A stretch of DNA of 64,000 nt from Takakia lepidozioides. Its lineage: Eukaryota > Streptophyta > Takakiopsida > Takakiales > Takakiaceae. A program made the position numbers and the translations under genes. Of this stretch, positions 46,320-57,008 are shown piece after piece (the first letter of the stretch is position 1; each line of letters opens with the position of its first letter). Under the pieces are notes generated by a model that worked only from the letters and a program-made list of their open reading frames with translations, was not told where the DNA came from and did not search any database. The stretch spans positions 51,937,053 to 52,001,052 of the forward strand of contig CM060732.1 of assembly GCA_030704615.1 (NCBI GenBank), in the 5' to 3' direction.

Positions 46320-46803
46320 ATGGAGCACCCTTATCACACATTCCATTCCACCCATTTATATCCAAGTGAAGCCAATAATAAACGAGGAGAAAGTTTGGAA
46401 GACTGGGTTGAGATCCACTGCTGGCTGATAGACCAGGTATGTGGACCATCTTTTGTTAACTCCCTTGCAGTACAAGTTGGCCAAAGAGAAGAGCCTGTTT
46501 GAGCACCAACCCCTCTGGCCTCCCCGAATCAACTCACTCAGGATGACGGTGGCCCTGCGCGAGATTTCAGTGCGCTTTCATGCTTTGAGTTTGCGAGGAT
46601 TGGTGCCATTCAGCTCAGAGGATGGACCATACAAGTCTTTTGCTAGGAGGGATGAGGACGTTGCTAGGATGGTTGAGGACCTTGCTAAGAGCGTTGAGGA
46701 CGTGGCAGAAGGGTTGAGGACCTTGCTGCTAAGGTCTGACACAGATGATCCAATTGGAGAAGGCTCAATTGATGATGGAGAGGATGGCGGCTTGCATGGA
46801 TAG
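46320..46803 (+). CDS. Small open reading region of unknown function
   Basis: Two segments, 46320-46436 (MEHPYHTFHSTHLYPSEANN...WLIDQ) and 46471-46803 (YKLAKEKSLFEHQPLWPPRI ...), would join in frame if the 34-nt piece between them (gtatgtgg...cttgcag) were removed. An intron that short would be very unusual in a plant. The second segment has a heptad-like charged stretch (RDEDVARMVEDLAKSVEDVA) and an acidic C terminus. No family is recognised; it may be a transposon remnant or a lineage-specific gene. Confidence 0.25.
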
Positions 46804-47309
46804 GATGTTGCCGTTTTATTGTACGGTCTTGACACGTTCCGCTTTGGAAGATGATGGCCGTGGAGCGGACGTATTGTCGAATTTTCAGTGGATGATGTGC
46901 AAACTGGAATGAGAGAACAAGAGTAAGAGGAGATGTTGAAGAATATTTCTAACCTTATTGTTGTTTCTTGCTATTTTATATGTAGCTGCAGCAGGCACAT
47001 AAGGAGTACTTGAAGGGCGCAGGACCTGTCTAACCTTTTTGTGGTGATGTCAAATTTTGTACAGAACTGCTTTGTTTCAGCCATGATATCCTGAGAATAT
47101 AGTGTGGATTCATGTCTGAAATCTTGAGCGTAAATATTTTTGACATGACTGGTTTGATCCAACGCGAATTATTTGAGTATGTATTGTGAAATCATGCTTG
47201 AATATATTTGAGTAATCCGCTAAGTTGTTCCCTGAAGTGGGGGACTTTAAAGAAAAAGAAAAAAGTTGTGAAGGCAACATGTCAAATCAAATCTCGGGAG
47301 AGTTGGGAA

Positions 47310-47515
47310 GTACCAAGATATGGATGACTTGTCCTTTCAAATACCATCCCTTGGAGCCGGAAGGACCAAGATTGAATTGGTGTAGTCATCCATATGATAG
47401 GTGTGGATGAATGACTCGTCACTATCAAATTGCATCTAGTGGGGAGTCGGGGAGGACCAAGATTGAGTTGGTGTAGTCATTCATATGACTAGGTGTGGAT
47501 GGATGACTCGTCCTC
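47310..47515. repeat. Tandem repeat, 91-bp unit, about two copies
   Basis: 'gaccaagattgaattggtgt' at 47364 recurs as 'gaccaagattgagttggtgt' at 47455 with the following 'agtcatccatatga ... tggatgactcgtc' conserved. A partial earlier copy begins near 47313. Confidence 0.65.
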
Positions 47516-47749
47516 TTCTCAATGTCTGCATCCATCCAGTGGGTTTCCTTGGATTCTGTTCTCGTCACTGATGACAAGATTTTGTTTTGAAGGTGAGTGG
47601 GGGAGGAAGGTCGATAAGCCTGCATTGTTTTTAATGTGAAAATGGGGGAAATAAATCCTGGCAATTATTCCATCTAGTTAGGCGTCACGATTCACGTCGG
47701 GGATGAGCAAAGTTTCAATTGCGGGGATAAATTAGTTATATTGATCCTT

Positions 47750-47972
47750 TTCTCCTCTCACTATGGCTCGATTTGTGAGCTGTCGCTCCCAGGTGTTTCC
47801 CTTAAAAACAAAGAAAAAAAGAGAGACCGAACATACAATGCTTTCCTCGTGCGAGGAGTTTTTCTTTCTCAAGACATAATTTATAAATAAAATTTAAGGT
47901 TGTCCCTCCTTAAGAAAGGGTTTCAATTGTGAGCGGTCATGCTCCCGGCCTGGTTTCCCATTAAAATAAAAT
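47750..47972 (+). repeat. Two SINE family A 3' tails
   Basis: 'gatttgtgagctgtcgctcc' followed by 'caggtgtttcccttaaaaac' (47768-47821) and a diverged 'caattgtgagcggtcatgct' with 'cccattaaaataaaa' (47926-47972) match the tail of the 49459 element. The heads are missing, consistent with truncated insertions. Confidence 0.6.
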
Positions 47973-48007
47973 ACAAGATAAACTAATTATTTGTTGCCGC
48001 AATATAG

Positions 48008-48585
48008 ACGGCTGCTGTTTGCATGGCTGGTCGGATCGAGGGAAATTATTGGAGTCAATCATAATCCGTTTCCAACTTTCTACTAGTGTGCAATTCCGTG
48101 GGCCCGTACCGTTCCCATCCCTATGGACACCCCTAATAGCAGCCCCAAGTGCACATTTTTTCTTTGTATTTTAGTGCGACCTCCCCCAACAAAATCTTTC
48201 TCTGAATTCCCAACAAAATTTCACCTATGATTGACCGACAAGTAGCAGTCAGACCTCAATTGCAAGCTTTATGTCAACAGCCAATCACCAACTGCCAAGT
48301 ATAAGATGCACTTTCCTAGTGGAATGTCTTGGAAGGCCCTCCCCCATGGGTCCTCCTTCACGGAATGCCTATGGCTTCAGAGACGGAATGCACTTTGGGG
48401 AGCCCATTTAGTTTGCCCCATTGGCACCCCATTCCATGTTAAATCTTCGTGCGTAATGTTGACGGCTGTTGTTTGCATGGCTCGTCGGATCGTGGGAAAT
48501 TATTGGAGTCAATCATAATCCCTTGCAACTTCCTACAAGGTGTGCGATTTTGTGGGCCCCTAATGTTCCCATCCTCATCCACAGC
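48008..48585. repeat. Direct repeat pair, ~125 bp, 452 bp apart
   Basis: 'gacggctgctgtttgcatgg' at about 48008 and 'gacggctgttgtttgcatgg' at about 48460 start blocks that stay alike through 'aaattattggagtcaatcat' to 'gtgggccc'. They could be ends of a small element or a segmental duplication; no coding sequence lies between. Confidence 0.55.
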
Positions 48586-48671
48586 CGGCAAGATGTTTGT
48601 AATATTTTTAATTTAATAATATAAAAATACCTAATGTTAGTAAGCCTAATAATATGGCCCGGTACTTTTTT

Positions 48672-48860
48672 TTTTGTTTTTTTAAGCAGGGGTCAGTGGC
48701 CGTGGCGGAAATTTATTAATAAGGAAGCAAAACTGGAGACAGCGGGAGGAAAAAATAACCTCCAAGAAGGCCGCAAAGGCGTATCAAAAGGGGAACTACC
48801 CAGCAGCTAGGAGGGATAAGGGGGAATAGCGGGAAGGCAGATTACAAAGGGGGCCCAAAA
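48672..48860. repeat. Repeat related to the SINE-A body
   Basis: It contains 'ggaggaaaaaataacctcc' and 'aaaggcgtatcaaaagggg', also present at 5690-5900 and within the SINE at 5150-5367. A leading 'gcaggggtcagtggccgtgg' replaces the tRNA-like head, suggesting a different 5' module joined to a shared body. Confidence 0.5.
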
Positions 48861-49081
48861 CCGTGAAAGCTGCAAAACAGCTATGGAGAAGAAGAGGGTC
48901 TGAGCTAGAGGCTTATTAGAGCGTCCAGGAATGAAACTAGAATTTAGCGTCCAAAATCAAGCTGCACTTTGCCATAAATGGTACTAAATATGTAGAGCAG
49001 TTTCATTGGGGCCCGGTTCATTCTACAGTGGTCCAGGAATTACTGTGGGGGCTTATGTAGTAATACTTAATGGTAATAGTA

Positions 49082-49369
49082 CGTTATGGTCAGGAGGTGG
49101 TTTTTCTGCCATTTTTGCCCCTCCGTTAAATGGCAGAATATTCGAGTAGGTAGCAAAATGCTCGAGTAGGTCGCAGAATGCTCCAGCAGGTTGCAGAATG
49201 CACGAGTAGTTGACTGTTTCGGGCAGTTTCTGTAGCTGACCATAACGCGATGGAACGGTCAGGCCGGGCCATTCTGCCCCCTTCGTTGCCCGACCTGAAA
49301 TTTTGTCTCGGCCGCCAAAATCCACGGCCAGGCAGCTCAGGGGCAGAATGGCCCGGCCTGACCGTTCCA
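49082..49369. mobile_element. Hairpin element with nested inverted repeats and a 4 x 20-bp array
   Basis: A perfect 30-bp inverted repeat pairs 49251-49280 with 49340-49369. Another pairs 'cgttatggtcag' (49082-49093) with 'ctgaccataacg' (about 49236-49247). At 49134-49213 a 20-bp unit (cagaatgctccagcaggttg type) is repeated four times with changes. No coding capacity was seen. It resembles a foldback or MITE-type element, but no target duplication was confirmed. Confidence 0.55.
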
Positions 49370-49458
49370 TAGCACCTAATGGTATATATAATATATAATA
49401 CATCAGTTTAATATAGAGTTTAGAGTTCAGAGTAATGCAATAATAAAGAGTGTACCAA

Positions 49459-49701
49459 CAGTCAGTAGCTCAGTTGGTAAAGTGCACTGAGTGCCATCCG
49501 GATGACCCTGGGGTCAAATCCTGCTACTTGACGGGTGTGGTACGCTCTTCTCCCCCTTCTCTGCGCAGTGTCGCATCGGAACGCCTTACGGCGAGGTTAC
49601 TGAGAGGTTATTTTCTCCTCTCTCTCTCTATCAAGGGGCCTGATTTGTGAGCTGTCGCTCCCAGGTGTTTTCCTTTATAATTTATTTAAAAAAAAAAAAA
49701 A
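49459..49701 (+). repeat. tRNA-derived SINE, family A, best-preserved copy
   Basis: The tRNA-like head has box A (agtagctcagttggtaaag) and box B (ggggtcaaatcc). The body is 'gacgggtgtggtacgctctt' and 'cttacggcgaggttactgag', and the tail 'gagctgtcgctcccaggtgt' is followed by an A-rich 3' end (49688-49701). This is the most complete copy and the reference for the other family A calls. Confidence 0.85.
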
Positions 49702-50405
49702 GAGTGTAAGAAGGCGCAGATGGCGGCAGGGCTGAATAAAGCGCGAGATGCTCACAAGAGCCGCCGTCGGAACTTTGGTGGTGGACGACTGCCCGCCCGA
49801 ACGGAGGGCGACCCGGCACTGCTCTGCCCCGCCCCCGCTCTGTACACGTCGGTATGCGCGCCCTTTTTGCTCACTGCTCGCACGAGCGTCTTCGCTCTCG
49901 TCTCCCTTCCATTCCTTTCCTGCGTTGCACATGCTCGTGCGCAGCTGCATTGTAGCCCTGTCGTTTGCGAAGCGACGGAGAAGGTAGAAACTACGAGCTA
50001 ACGTTGAAGCCTTCACGAGAGAGCTCAAACAGCTTTTGGTAGAAAGGACTGTGAATACACGGCTTCTTTAGAGAGAAATAAAAGCCAGAGACAGGGGTGG
50101 GGGGGGCTGACAGTAGCGAGGTGAGTTTTGGATGTGAGACGTCCCTTCTGTTGTCCGGGAAGTGGGAGAAGGAGAAGCTGGGGTGTTTGACGGAGAGAGA
50201 GCTAGTTTGTGGAGTGTATGTGAGAGAGTGGCGGGAGAGCTACTGGGCAATATAACGAGAGAGCATTAGGCAAGTGGAGTCTACTGTGGTAAGATTCGGG
50301 TTTTCTGCCTGCATTTTTTAGAAAGGGTAAGAGAGGGAGGTGGGCGGTGGAACATGCAGGGGCGCACGATAGAGAGGAAAATTTAGAGGTGGAAACTTGG
50401 TAATT
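49702..50405. promoter_or_regulatory. Probable promoter and 5' leader of the kinesin gene
   Basis: No coding motif. The stretch carries GA/CT-rich tracts (for example gagagagagctag and gtgagagagtg at 50190-50230) typical of plant core promoters and leaders. It separates the SINE from the first kinesin exon. No TATA box can be assigned with confidence. Confidence 0.35.
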
Positions 50406-53400
50406 ATGAAGAAATATACGTACGCTTCCTTATCTAGCCGGTCTGCCAAGAGAAACTACACCGCTTCATTTGAGGTGAGCTAGGCTTTGCTCTCTGCATT
50501 GAAAATGTTTACAGACATTTGTTTTGTACGGAATTTCTTTTTGGTGCAGGTTTGTGGCGCCCAATTGTGTAGCTGTCTAGTATTACAAGAAGAATGATGT
50601 TCTTCGCAGTGTAAAGTTGTCAGAGTTTGAACTGTCCACACATTGCACATTGTGATTTTTGACAAGATGTACGATCTGCCGCATGTAGTTGGGGTGCCTG
50701 AGTGCTAGTTTACAGTGTCGTTGTGTTTCTGGAGTGTAGGCTAGCCGAAGGTAAACACCGCCACTACAATTCCTCATGATTTTACTGGTAAAATGGACTG
50801 CGGCATAACTCCATTCCACGCCACGCCACATTACCTCAAAGTGTCTTAGCAGGGACGTACTTACCGCAACTTGAGAGGGACGAAGCTTAGGGATACCGAT
50901 CGAGAGTGCCCTAGACGACAGTGCCTTCTCGAGAGACTTCCAATTTCCTGTAATGATTTTGGCAGCTCATCTGTTGGGTTTGTTTCTCTTTTGAAGGCCT
51001 CCATTTCTCTCTCTCAACCTCCGTGTCTTCCTTCTCCCTTCCTTCCCCCCTAAAACTCCTCTACAAACATGGATAGAGAGTTAGTAAATGAGCCCGGATA
51101 GAGATTCGTTAGTAGAGAAAAATGCATCTGTTCCTCGGTTCTCAACTAAGCCCTGTGCATTCAGCTAATTTGGAACTTTTCTTTCGGTTAGTGTCTTTGA
51201 AAGGGTCCAGTAAGACAATGTGTTTTGAGGGAAAACACTGATGGAAGCCTCTCTCGATGTTGCACCGTACCTGGATACCAGTGGCTAAATTGTATATCAA
51301 AGTTTTGATTGAATTTGGAGCGACCCTGGGAACGGCGAGTCTCTGGTCTCCAAAGTCTGTCAGTGCTACTCGTTGATGCTAATGTAGCTTTCTGGCACTT
51401 GCCATGATAGAATTCTTGGAGCTCTGGATGTGTCTGGTCAGTAGTTTGAAATGGGAGTTGCAGTTAACCTGTCACTTTCAATGAATTTCACGGACTAACT
51501 CGAAATGACTTGCAGGCGAAGGAAAGGGCCGTGATGATTCCAATCGATGAAGAGGAGGGCTTACCTCCAGCAAGGCCTTCTCTCACTGAGACAATAGACT
51601 CGCTCTTGGACTCTAAGTCGGAGCTAAACCTGACCTGGGCAGAATCTGTGCGAGTGATATTGGGGTCGACTGACATGTCATCGCCCAGCTCCAGCAGCAG
51701 CAGTGTGTCATCGCCCCCTAGTAGCCCCATGCACGGTCACCAACCGGAAGATAATCACCTCGACAAAGTGATTGCAGGCCTTGAAGGTGTCATTCTCTTC
51801 TTTCTCTTTCATGTGTGCAGCTCCATAGGCCCGGTTGTGCGATATGCCTGATCTGCTGTGCTGTAGGCTCATTTGATTTATCCAAGATCAACCGGCATAG
51901 AGAGTCCATGCAGCCCTTGACCAAGCACAAGCTATGGTGTACTCTGGAGGGTGTCACTATTTATACTGCAACTATCGTTGGGCTTACAACGTCCAGGGCC
52001 TATGAATACTTAATTTTCAAAGAGAGGTTGCCTTTGAGAAATGAGTACTGCAATTCAAATGTGGTGAGCTTGGAGAGTACCTCACTGGGGTATTGCAAGT
52101 TTTTCCAGATTGCTTAGCATGTATGGAGATTTGTTGAAGCCATTGAGGAAATGGTTATGTGCACTCATGTCCCAGACAAATGATATCCTGTCTTGCAGGG
52201 CTGGGAAGCTAGATATCTAATCTTTTTGTGGTGAATTATTGCAGGTCAGCTGGTTGTGTTGAAGACAGCTCTGGGAGTATCAGACTCACACCGCCGTGCT
52301 ACCTTAAACCGAATGCTGGACTTGAAAGGTGGGCTTGACGTCAAGATGCAGGCCACTTCTCATGCTGGCCCTTCAGATGTGTATTTCCAGGTTTGGTTGG
52401 TTGTGATGGTGTCACTTACAGTAGCAAGGGATTATTCCATTTAGGTGATGTATCGAGAAACATGCTGGATCTTCTATCTGACATTCTAGTCAACCATGTA
52501 GAGCTACTTCTTCCTAAAACTGATTGTGGTCAATTACACTTGCCATGCCACTGCATACAGGTAATATCCGAGTTTTTTGTCGAGTGCGGCCTTTACTTGC
52601 CTCTGAAAAGACTGCACGCATGGGGCCAATTACAACACCAGGCGTGGACCTTGTGAAGGTTCCGAGAGCCAGAAAGGACTTCCAATTTGACAGGGTCTTT
52701 CTGCCAAGTTGTGTGCAAGGTAAGCGACCACATTATCCTCCCAAAGATCCACTAATTCAGGTGTGGAATAACAGGGTGGCACTGAAGTTTTTCAAAGAAA
52801 TGTGTGCTAGACATAAGTTATCCTTTTCATCAATTGCACTGCTGTGTGACTGCAGATGATGTTTTCTCAGAGGTGGAGCCACTTATCAGATCTGCTTTAG
52901 ATGGTCACAATGTCTGCATCTTTGCATATGGCCAAACAGGGACTGGAAAGACTTTTACAATGGTATGCGCCACAGCCCATGAGTGTGGAACGTGGTTCTG
53001 TAAAATATGTTGTATGTGGATGTTTGTAGAATCACACTAGAAAATCACATCGCAAGGTGCCTAGTATGTCTGGAATCAGGAGTAGCTAACAAATGAAGTT
53101 TCCAATCCACGCACCTGCAGAACTATTGCTCTTGAGAATGGCACTAATGCAAATCAAGGTAATTTATCTGGACGGATGCAGGAGGGCAGTAATGATCAGC
53201 CAGGTGTAGTGCCACACACATTGCAGCGGCTCTTTGATGAAGCCATTTTTGACACCAATGTGTCTTATGCGTTTTCCCTGAGCATGCTGGAGGTTTATAA
53301 AGGCTCATTGCGAGATTTGCTTATCCGACGGCCTAGCCGTCACACGGACCCAGCATCTAAATGGTATGCTCACCTTCCCATTCCTGTCTGAGTATTTGTG

Positions 53401-55868
53401 AAACACTCGTACAAAATGAATCTGTTTTTGCTTCCTTCCTAGGTTTCTCTTAGGTTTCTCTGAAAATGCTGCTTCTTCAGTTTTCTCAGTTCTGCGTCAT
53501 TCTTCCACCAAAGCTGGAGAGTCCGCCGTTATCAAGTGGGATGCACTAACTTATCTTCTTAATTGTTGTGCTGAATGCAGCCTTTCGATTCAGATGGCTT
53601 CAAATGGCTACATTGAAGTTGAAAATTTGACTGAAATGCCTATCCTTGATGCCAAGGAGGCAAACAACTTGTTTTTGAAAGGGAGCCACCGTCGGTCCAC
53701 TGCCTGGACAAATGTCAACGAGACTTCCAGCAGGTCACATTGGTAAGTGATAGTTTGCCCCTTGTTGTGCCTCCATGAACAATTTCCATGTGAATGCTTA
53801 TACACATGTGAGATACTTGATATTAGTCACATGTGAGGCACACAAATTTACCCCAGTTCATGAATAGCTTTTCAGTGTTATACAGAATACAAACTCCTGT
53901 ATATTGTGTCAACATTTTTGCTACAATTCCTTAAAACCTCATCAGTTGGCTTAAGAATATTGGTGAGTCAAGGTTGGTTGAAGGTCTAGCAGTGTGTGAT
54001 TATTTCCACTGACGTACAAAGTACGTGGCTTCAAACAGTTTGCTGCGGATCACCATCTCCTGCACGTACATGCTAGACAAAAAAAAATATGTGACAACCA
54101 GCAAGCTATGGCTGGTAGATCTTGGTGGTAGTGAACGATTGTTAAGGACAAATGCGCAAGGTTTAACACTTGAAGAAGGTAAAGCCATCAATGTGTCATT
54201 GTCAGCCTTGGGAGATGTCATCAGTGCACTTCAAAGAAGGCAGCCACATGTGCCATACCGGTATGTTTCTCTTATATTATTTCTTGATCTCATGAAGGAG
54301 GGAGGTTGGGTGTAATACAAGTGGATGTCATGAGTTTGCAGTTCTGAGAAACTAGTTCCTGGGGAGAGGGGTGAGAGACACGGTAGTGAGAAAGTCGAGA
54401 GGTTTCTGACACTTGTTTTTTGCAATGAATTGCAGAAATAGCAAACTGACCCAAATTTTGCGGGATTCTCTTGGTATGGTGCTCCACCTGCTTGTGAGAA
54501 TGTGTATGTTGATTCCATTGCTTCCCTCCTCTAAAAGGTCGGGTTGCCAAGCACAGATGGGAACTGATGTTATCTGAACCGCATTTTGAAGGACTAGACC
54601 CCACACAAGTGAATACTTTTCCCACTTTGCACTCAACGTGTTGGGAACCCTTAGTAACCTGTTGGTGTCTGTCATGGTCAGGACAAGATTCAAAGACCTT
54701 GATGCTAGTGCATGTGAGCCCAAAGGAGGCTGATTTGGGAGAGACAATCTGCTCCCTTAGTTTTGCATCTCGTGCACGAGGCACACACCTTGGAAAAGAG
54801 TTGTCTCAGGTAAGTTCTATGGATCGAGTTTGTCCAAATCACTTGGGAAGCCTGCAGACCTTATCTGGAACTGCTGGCCATCATCTTGTGTAAGGATTGT
54901 GGCTTCTTTGTTTGAATTTCACGGGTGGCCAAAACTAGACTGCTCTCAGAATGCCATTAAATTGAGGTGCTAATATTTAATGAGAAAGATGAGAGCACTT
55001 TCCATTTCAGATTGTTTATCTGACCTCATGGCTTAGAGATTAGTCCTCTGTGTTCACCTTGCAGGCGGCAAAGAGAGAGAGAGCAGCAGCTGTGGCGGAG
55101 CTCTACAGGCAGATGACCATCTACGAGGGTGAATGTCAGTGCTTACAAGATAGTATCAAAACCATCGTGGCACTGCTTGACGAGAGACGATCTTTGTTGC
55201 CTCTGGACTACTCCCCAGTGCAACCCATGATCACTACTGCATCGGGCACAGTGCTGTCTCCCCGAGAAAGGACTCGTAGTAAACTTGATTCCCTGAACAG
55301 TGTCCCAAGGTTCATGAGCCCCACAGCAAGTAGTCGGGGGAAGAAAAAGTTGGAAGAGGAGAACTTGACCCAAGTGTTACAAAGCCCTGGTGATAGGTCG
55401 GGAAGAACTCAACGTCCAGTGATGACTCTTGCAGCAGGTCGATCAAAGCGGGTGCTCAGTCAGAAAAGCGAGGATGTGAAGATGAACACTGTGCACCGAT
55501 TGGACCAGGCAGCAGCAAAGGCAGCCACAAAGGGAAGATTGGATAGAGTTCTGTGGCCCACAATGACAAAGGAAGTGTTGAGCCCCTGCGGCACTCCCAA
55601 AAGTTCGAAGGTTGGTCCTCCGAAGGCTTGGGTTGGCTCAGTGGACTACCAGCCAGAACAAGAGTACAGTCCAAGTTTTGGAAAGTTGATTCTCACTCCC
55701 ACCAGTCAAAAGTCCTCAACTGATTGTATGGATAAAACCCAGAGTTTGGACAGATCAGAGATGTCTGTAACGGTCTCTTCTGCAAGAGGGATGACTTCAA
55801 GGAGTCGGAGAAGATTGAATATGGAGTGTAACAGCAGCTTATCTGTTGCCAAGCGTTTTGTGTTTTGA
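50406..55868 (+). CDS. Kinesin-14 family motor protein
   Basis: Eleven exons join with consistent phase: 50406-50474, 51516-51786, 52245-52328, 52561-52719, 52856-52962, 53137-53363, 53581-53742, 54039-54260, 54436-54473, 54682-54809 and 55065-55868 (2,271 nt, 756 residues). The start at 50406 ([13 protein letters not shown]) is supported by a clean phase-0 junction to [15 protein letters not shown]. The neck and motor begin [20 protein letters not shown], the order typical of minus-end-directed kinesin-14s. The P-loop is GQTGTGKT, switch I NETSSRSH and switch [11 protein letters not shown], then [14 protein letters not shown] and [23 protein letters not shown] in place of DLAGSER is, as I recall, a trait of one plant kinesin-14 subgroup. 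A short coiled coil and a Ser/Thr/Lys-rich tail follow. It binds microtubules and hydrolyses ATP; its cargo is unknown. Exon 6's left border is the least certain. Confidence 0.93.
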
Positions 55869-57008
55869 CAGGCATGCTTGGCTGGGTCGATCCATTTTGA
55901 AATGTCTTTGCAATGTCTGATGATGCTTAAAACGTCATCAGTTTCCAGGTCCTCGACCTTTTCGTCTTGAAGAGCCTGTTCAAGTCGATGTGTACAGTGA
56001 AGGGAAACATAAGTTTTCCCAAATTGGCCTCAGATTTGGGAACAGATCTCAAATCCCAATTATCTTTTTGCCACTGGACATGGCTGGGTGCTATCAAAGA
56101 CAATAATGTAGAATCCACTTTCATATCGATTGTGAAGTGCAGAATTTCGGCAGTTTTTGGAAGTGGCCATCCGTCTACTTAATGGATGTATATTCCTGGA
56201 CCTTTGGGCTGTTTGCGTTAATTATGTTACAGAACTTTCAATTGACAAGACAATGATATTGCACAAGCTCCTTCTCGGCCCACGGGCTGCTGCACACAAT
56301 CCCTTTAAATCATCCTTTGTAAGGGGCATGTTCCAAGTGCAAATATGTTGAGAAAGTGTACATTCGACCCAAAGAAGAGCAAAGAGTAATACTGTCATGG
56401 ACGATGAGGTTTATTCACTTAGTTATGCACAGGTTTTCAGAGGTTTTAGCATATGTAGGTCCTTAGGGCTCATTAGCTTTTTGTATTTTGGATACTTCCC
56501 ATTACACCTTAAACACCGCTTCTTATAGATAGAGCATGGTGTGCAAGAACTGTTAGCTAACCTGCAGATAGGTGACTATGAGTAAACTAGGTTAGTAGAA
56601 GGACAGTACACCTGATTAATGAATGAATCTCACCTGCCAGAGTACCTTGCAATTGACTCCCTGTTGATTGTACACGTGTTGTGGGAGTTTTAGCAACCCC
56701 TTCCTTGTGAACATTTAGTGGGTGTCTTTCACTCATTCATAACTGTCATTCTCCCACCCAAAACAATGTGGATGTGGCAAATGATTAGTCCAGCCTCAAC
56801 TCTTCACCAACTCTGCAATTATCACGTTCTTCCCAATGTGAAAAGAGACTCACATAATTCATTGCTCAACAGCACAATGTACAGAGGCCCAGGGGGATAT
56901 CATGATGGAATGCATTACACATGCACCCCAAGGTTTCAACTAAGGCCAATTCCATCATTCTACTCTATCCATGCCCCAATATCTCCATGGGTCCTCCATG
57001 TCCAGGAT
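55869..57008. other. Intergenic between convergent genes
   Basis: It holds the 3' UTR of the kinesin (plus) and of the plastid phage-like gene (minus). No further gene or clear repeat is recognised. Confidence 0.4.

Noticed and set aside
49459-49535. Possible functional tRNA gene
   Set aside because: Boxes A and B are good, but there is no matching 7-bp acceptor stem and the unit is embedded in a repeated, A-tailed SINE.
52329-52390. In-frame extension of kinesin exon 3 to the gtttgg donor at 52391
   Set aside because: It would insert about 21 residues between LDLK and GNIRVFCR, where kinesin-14s are contiguous; the donor at 52329 gives the exact family junction with correct phase.
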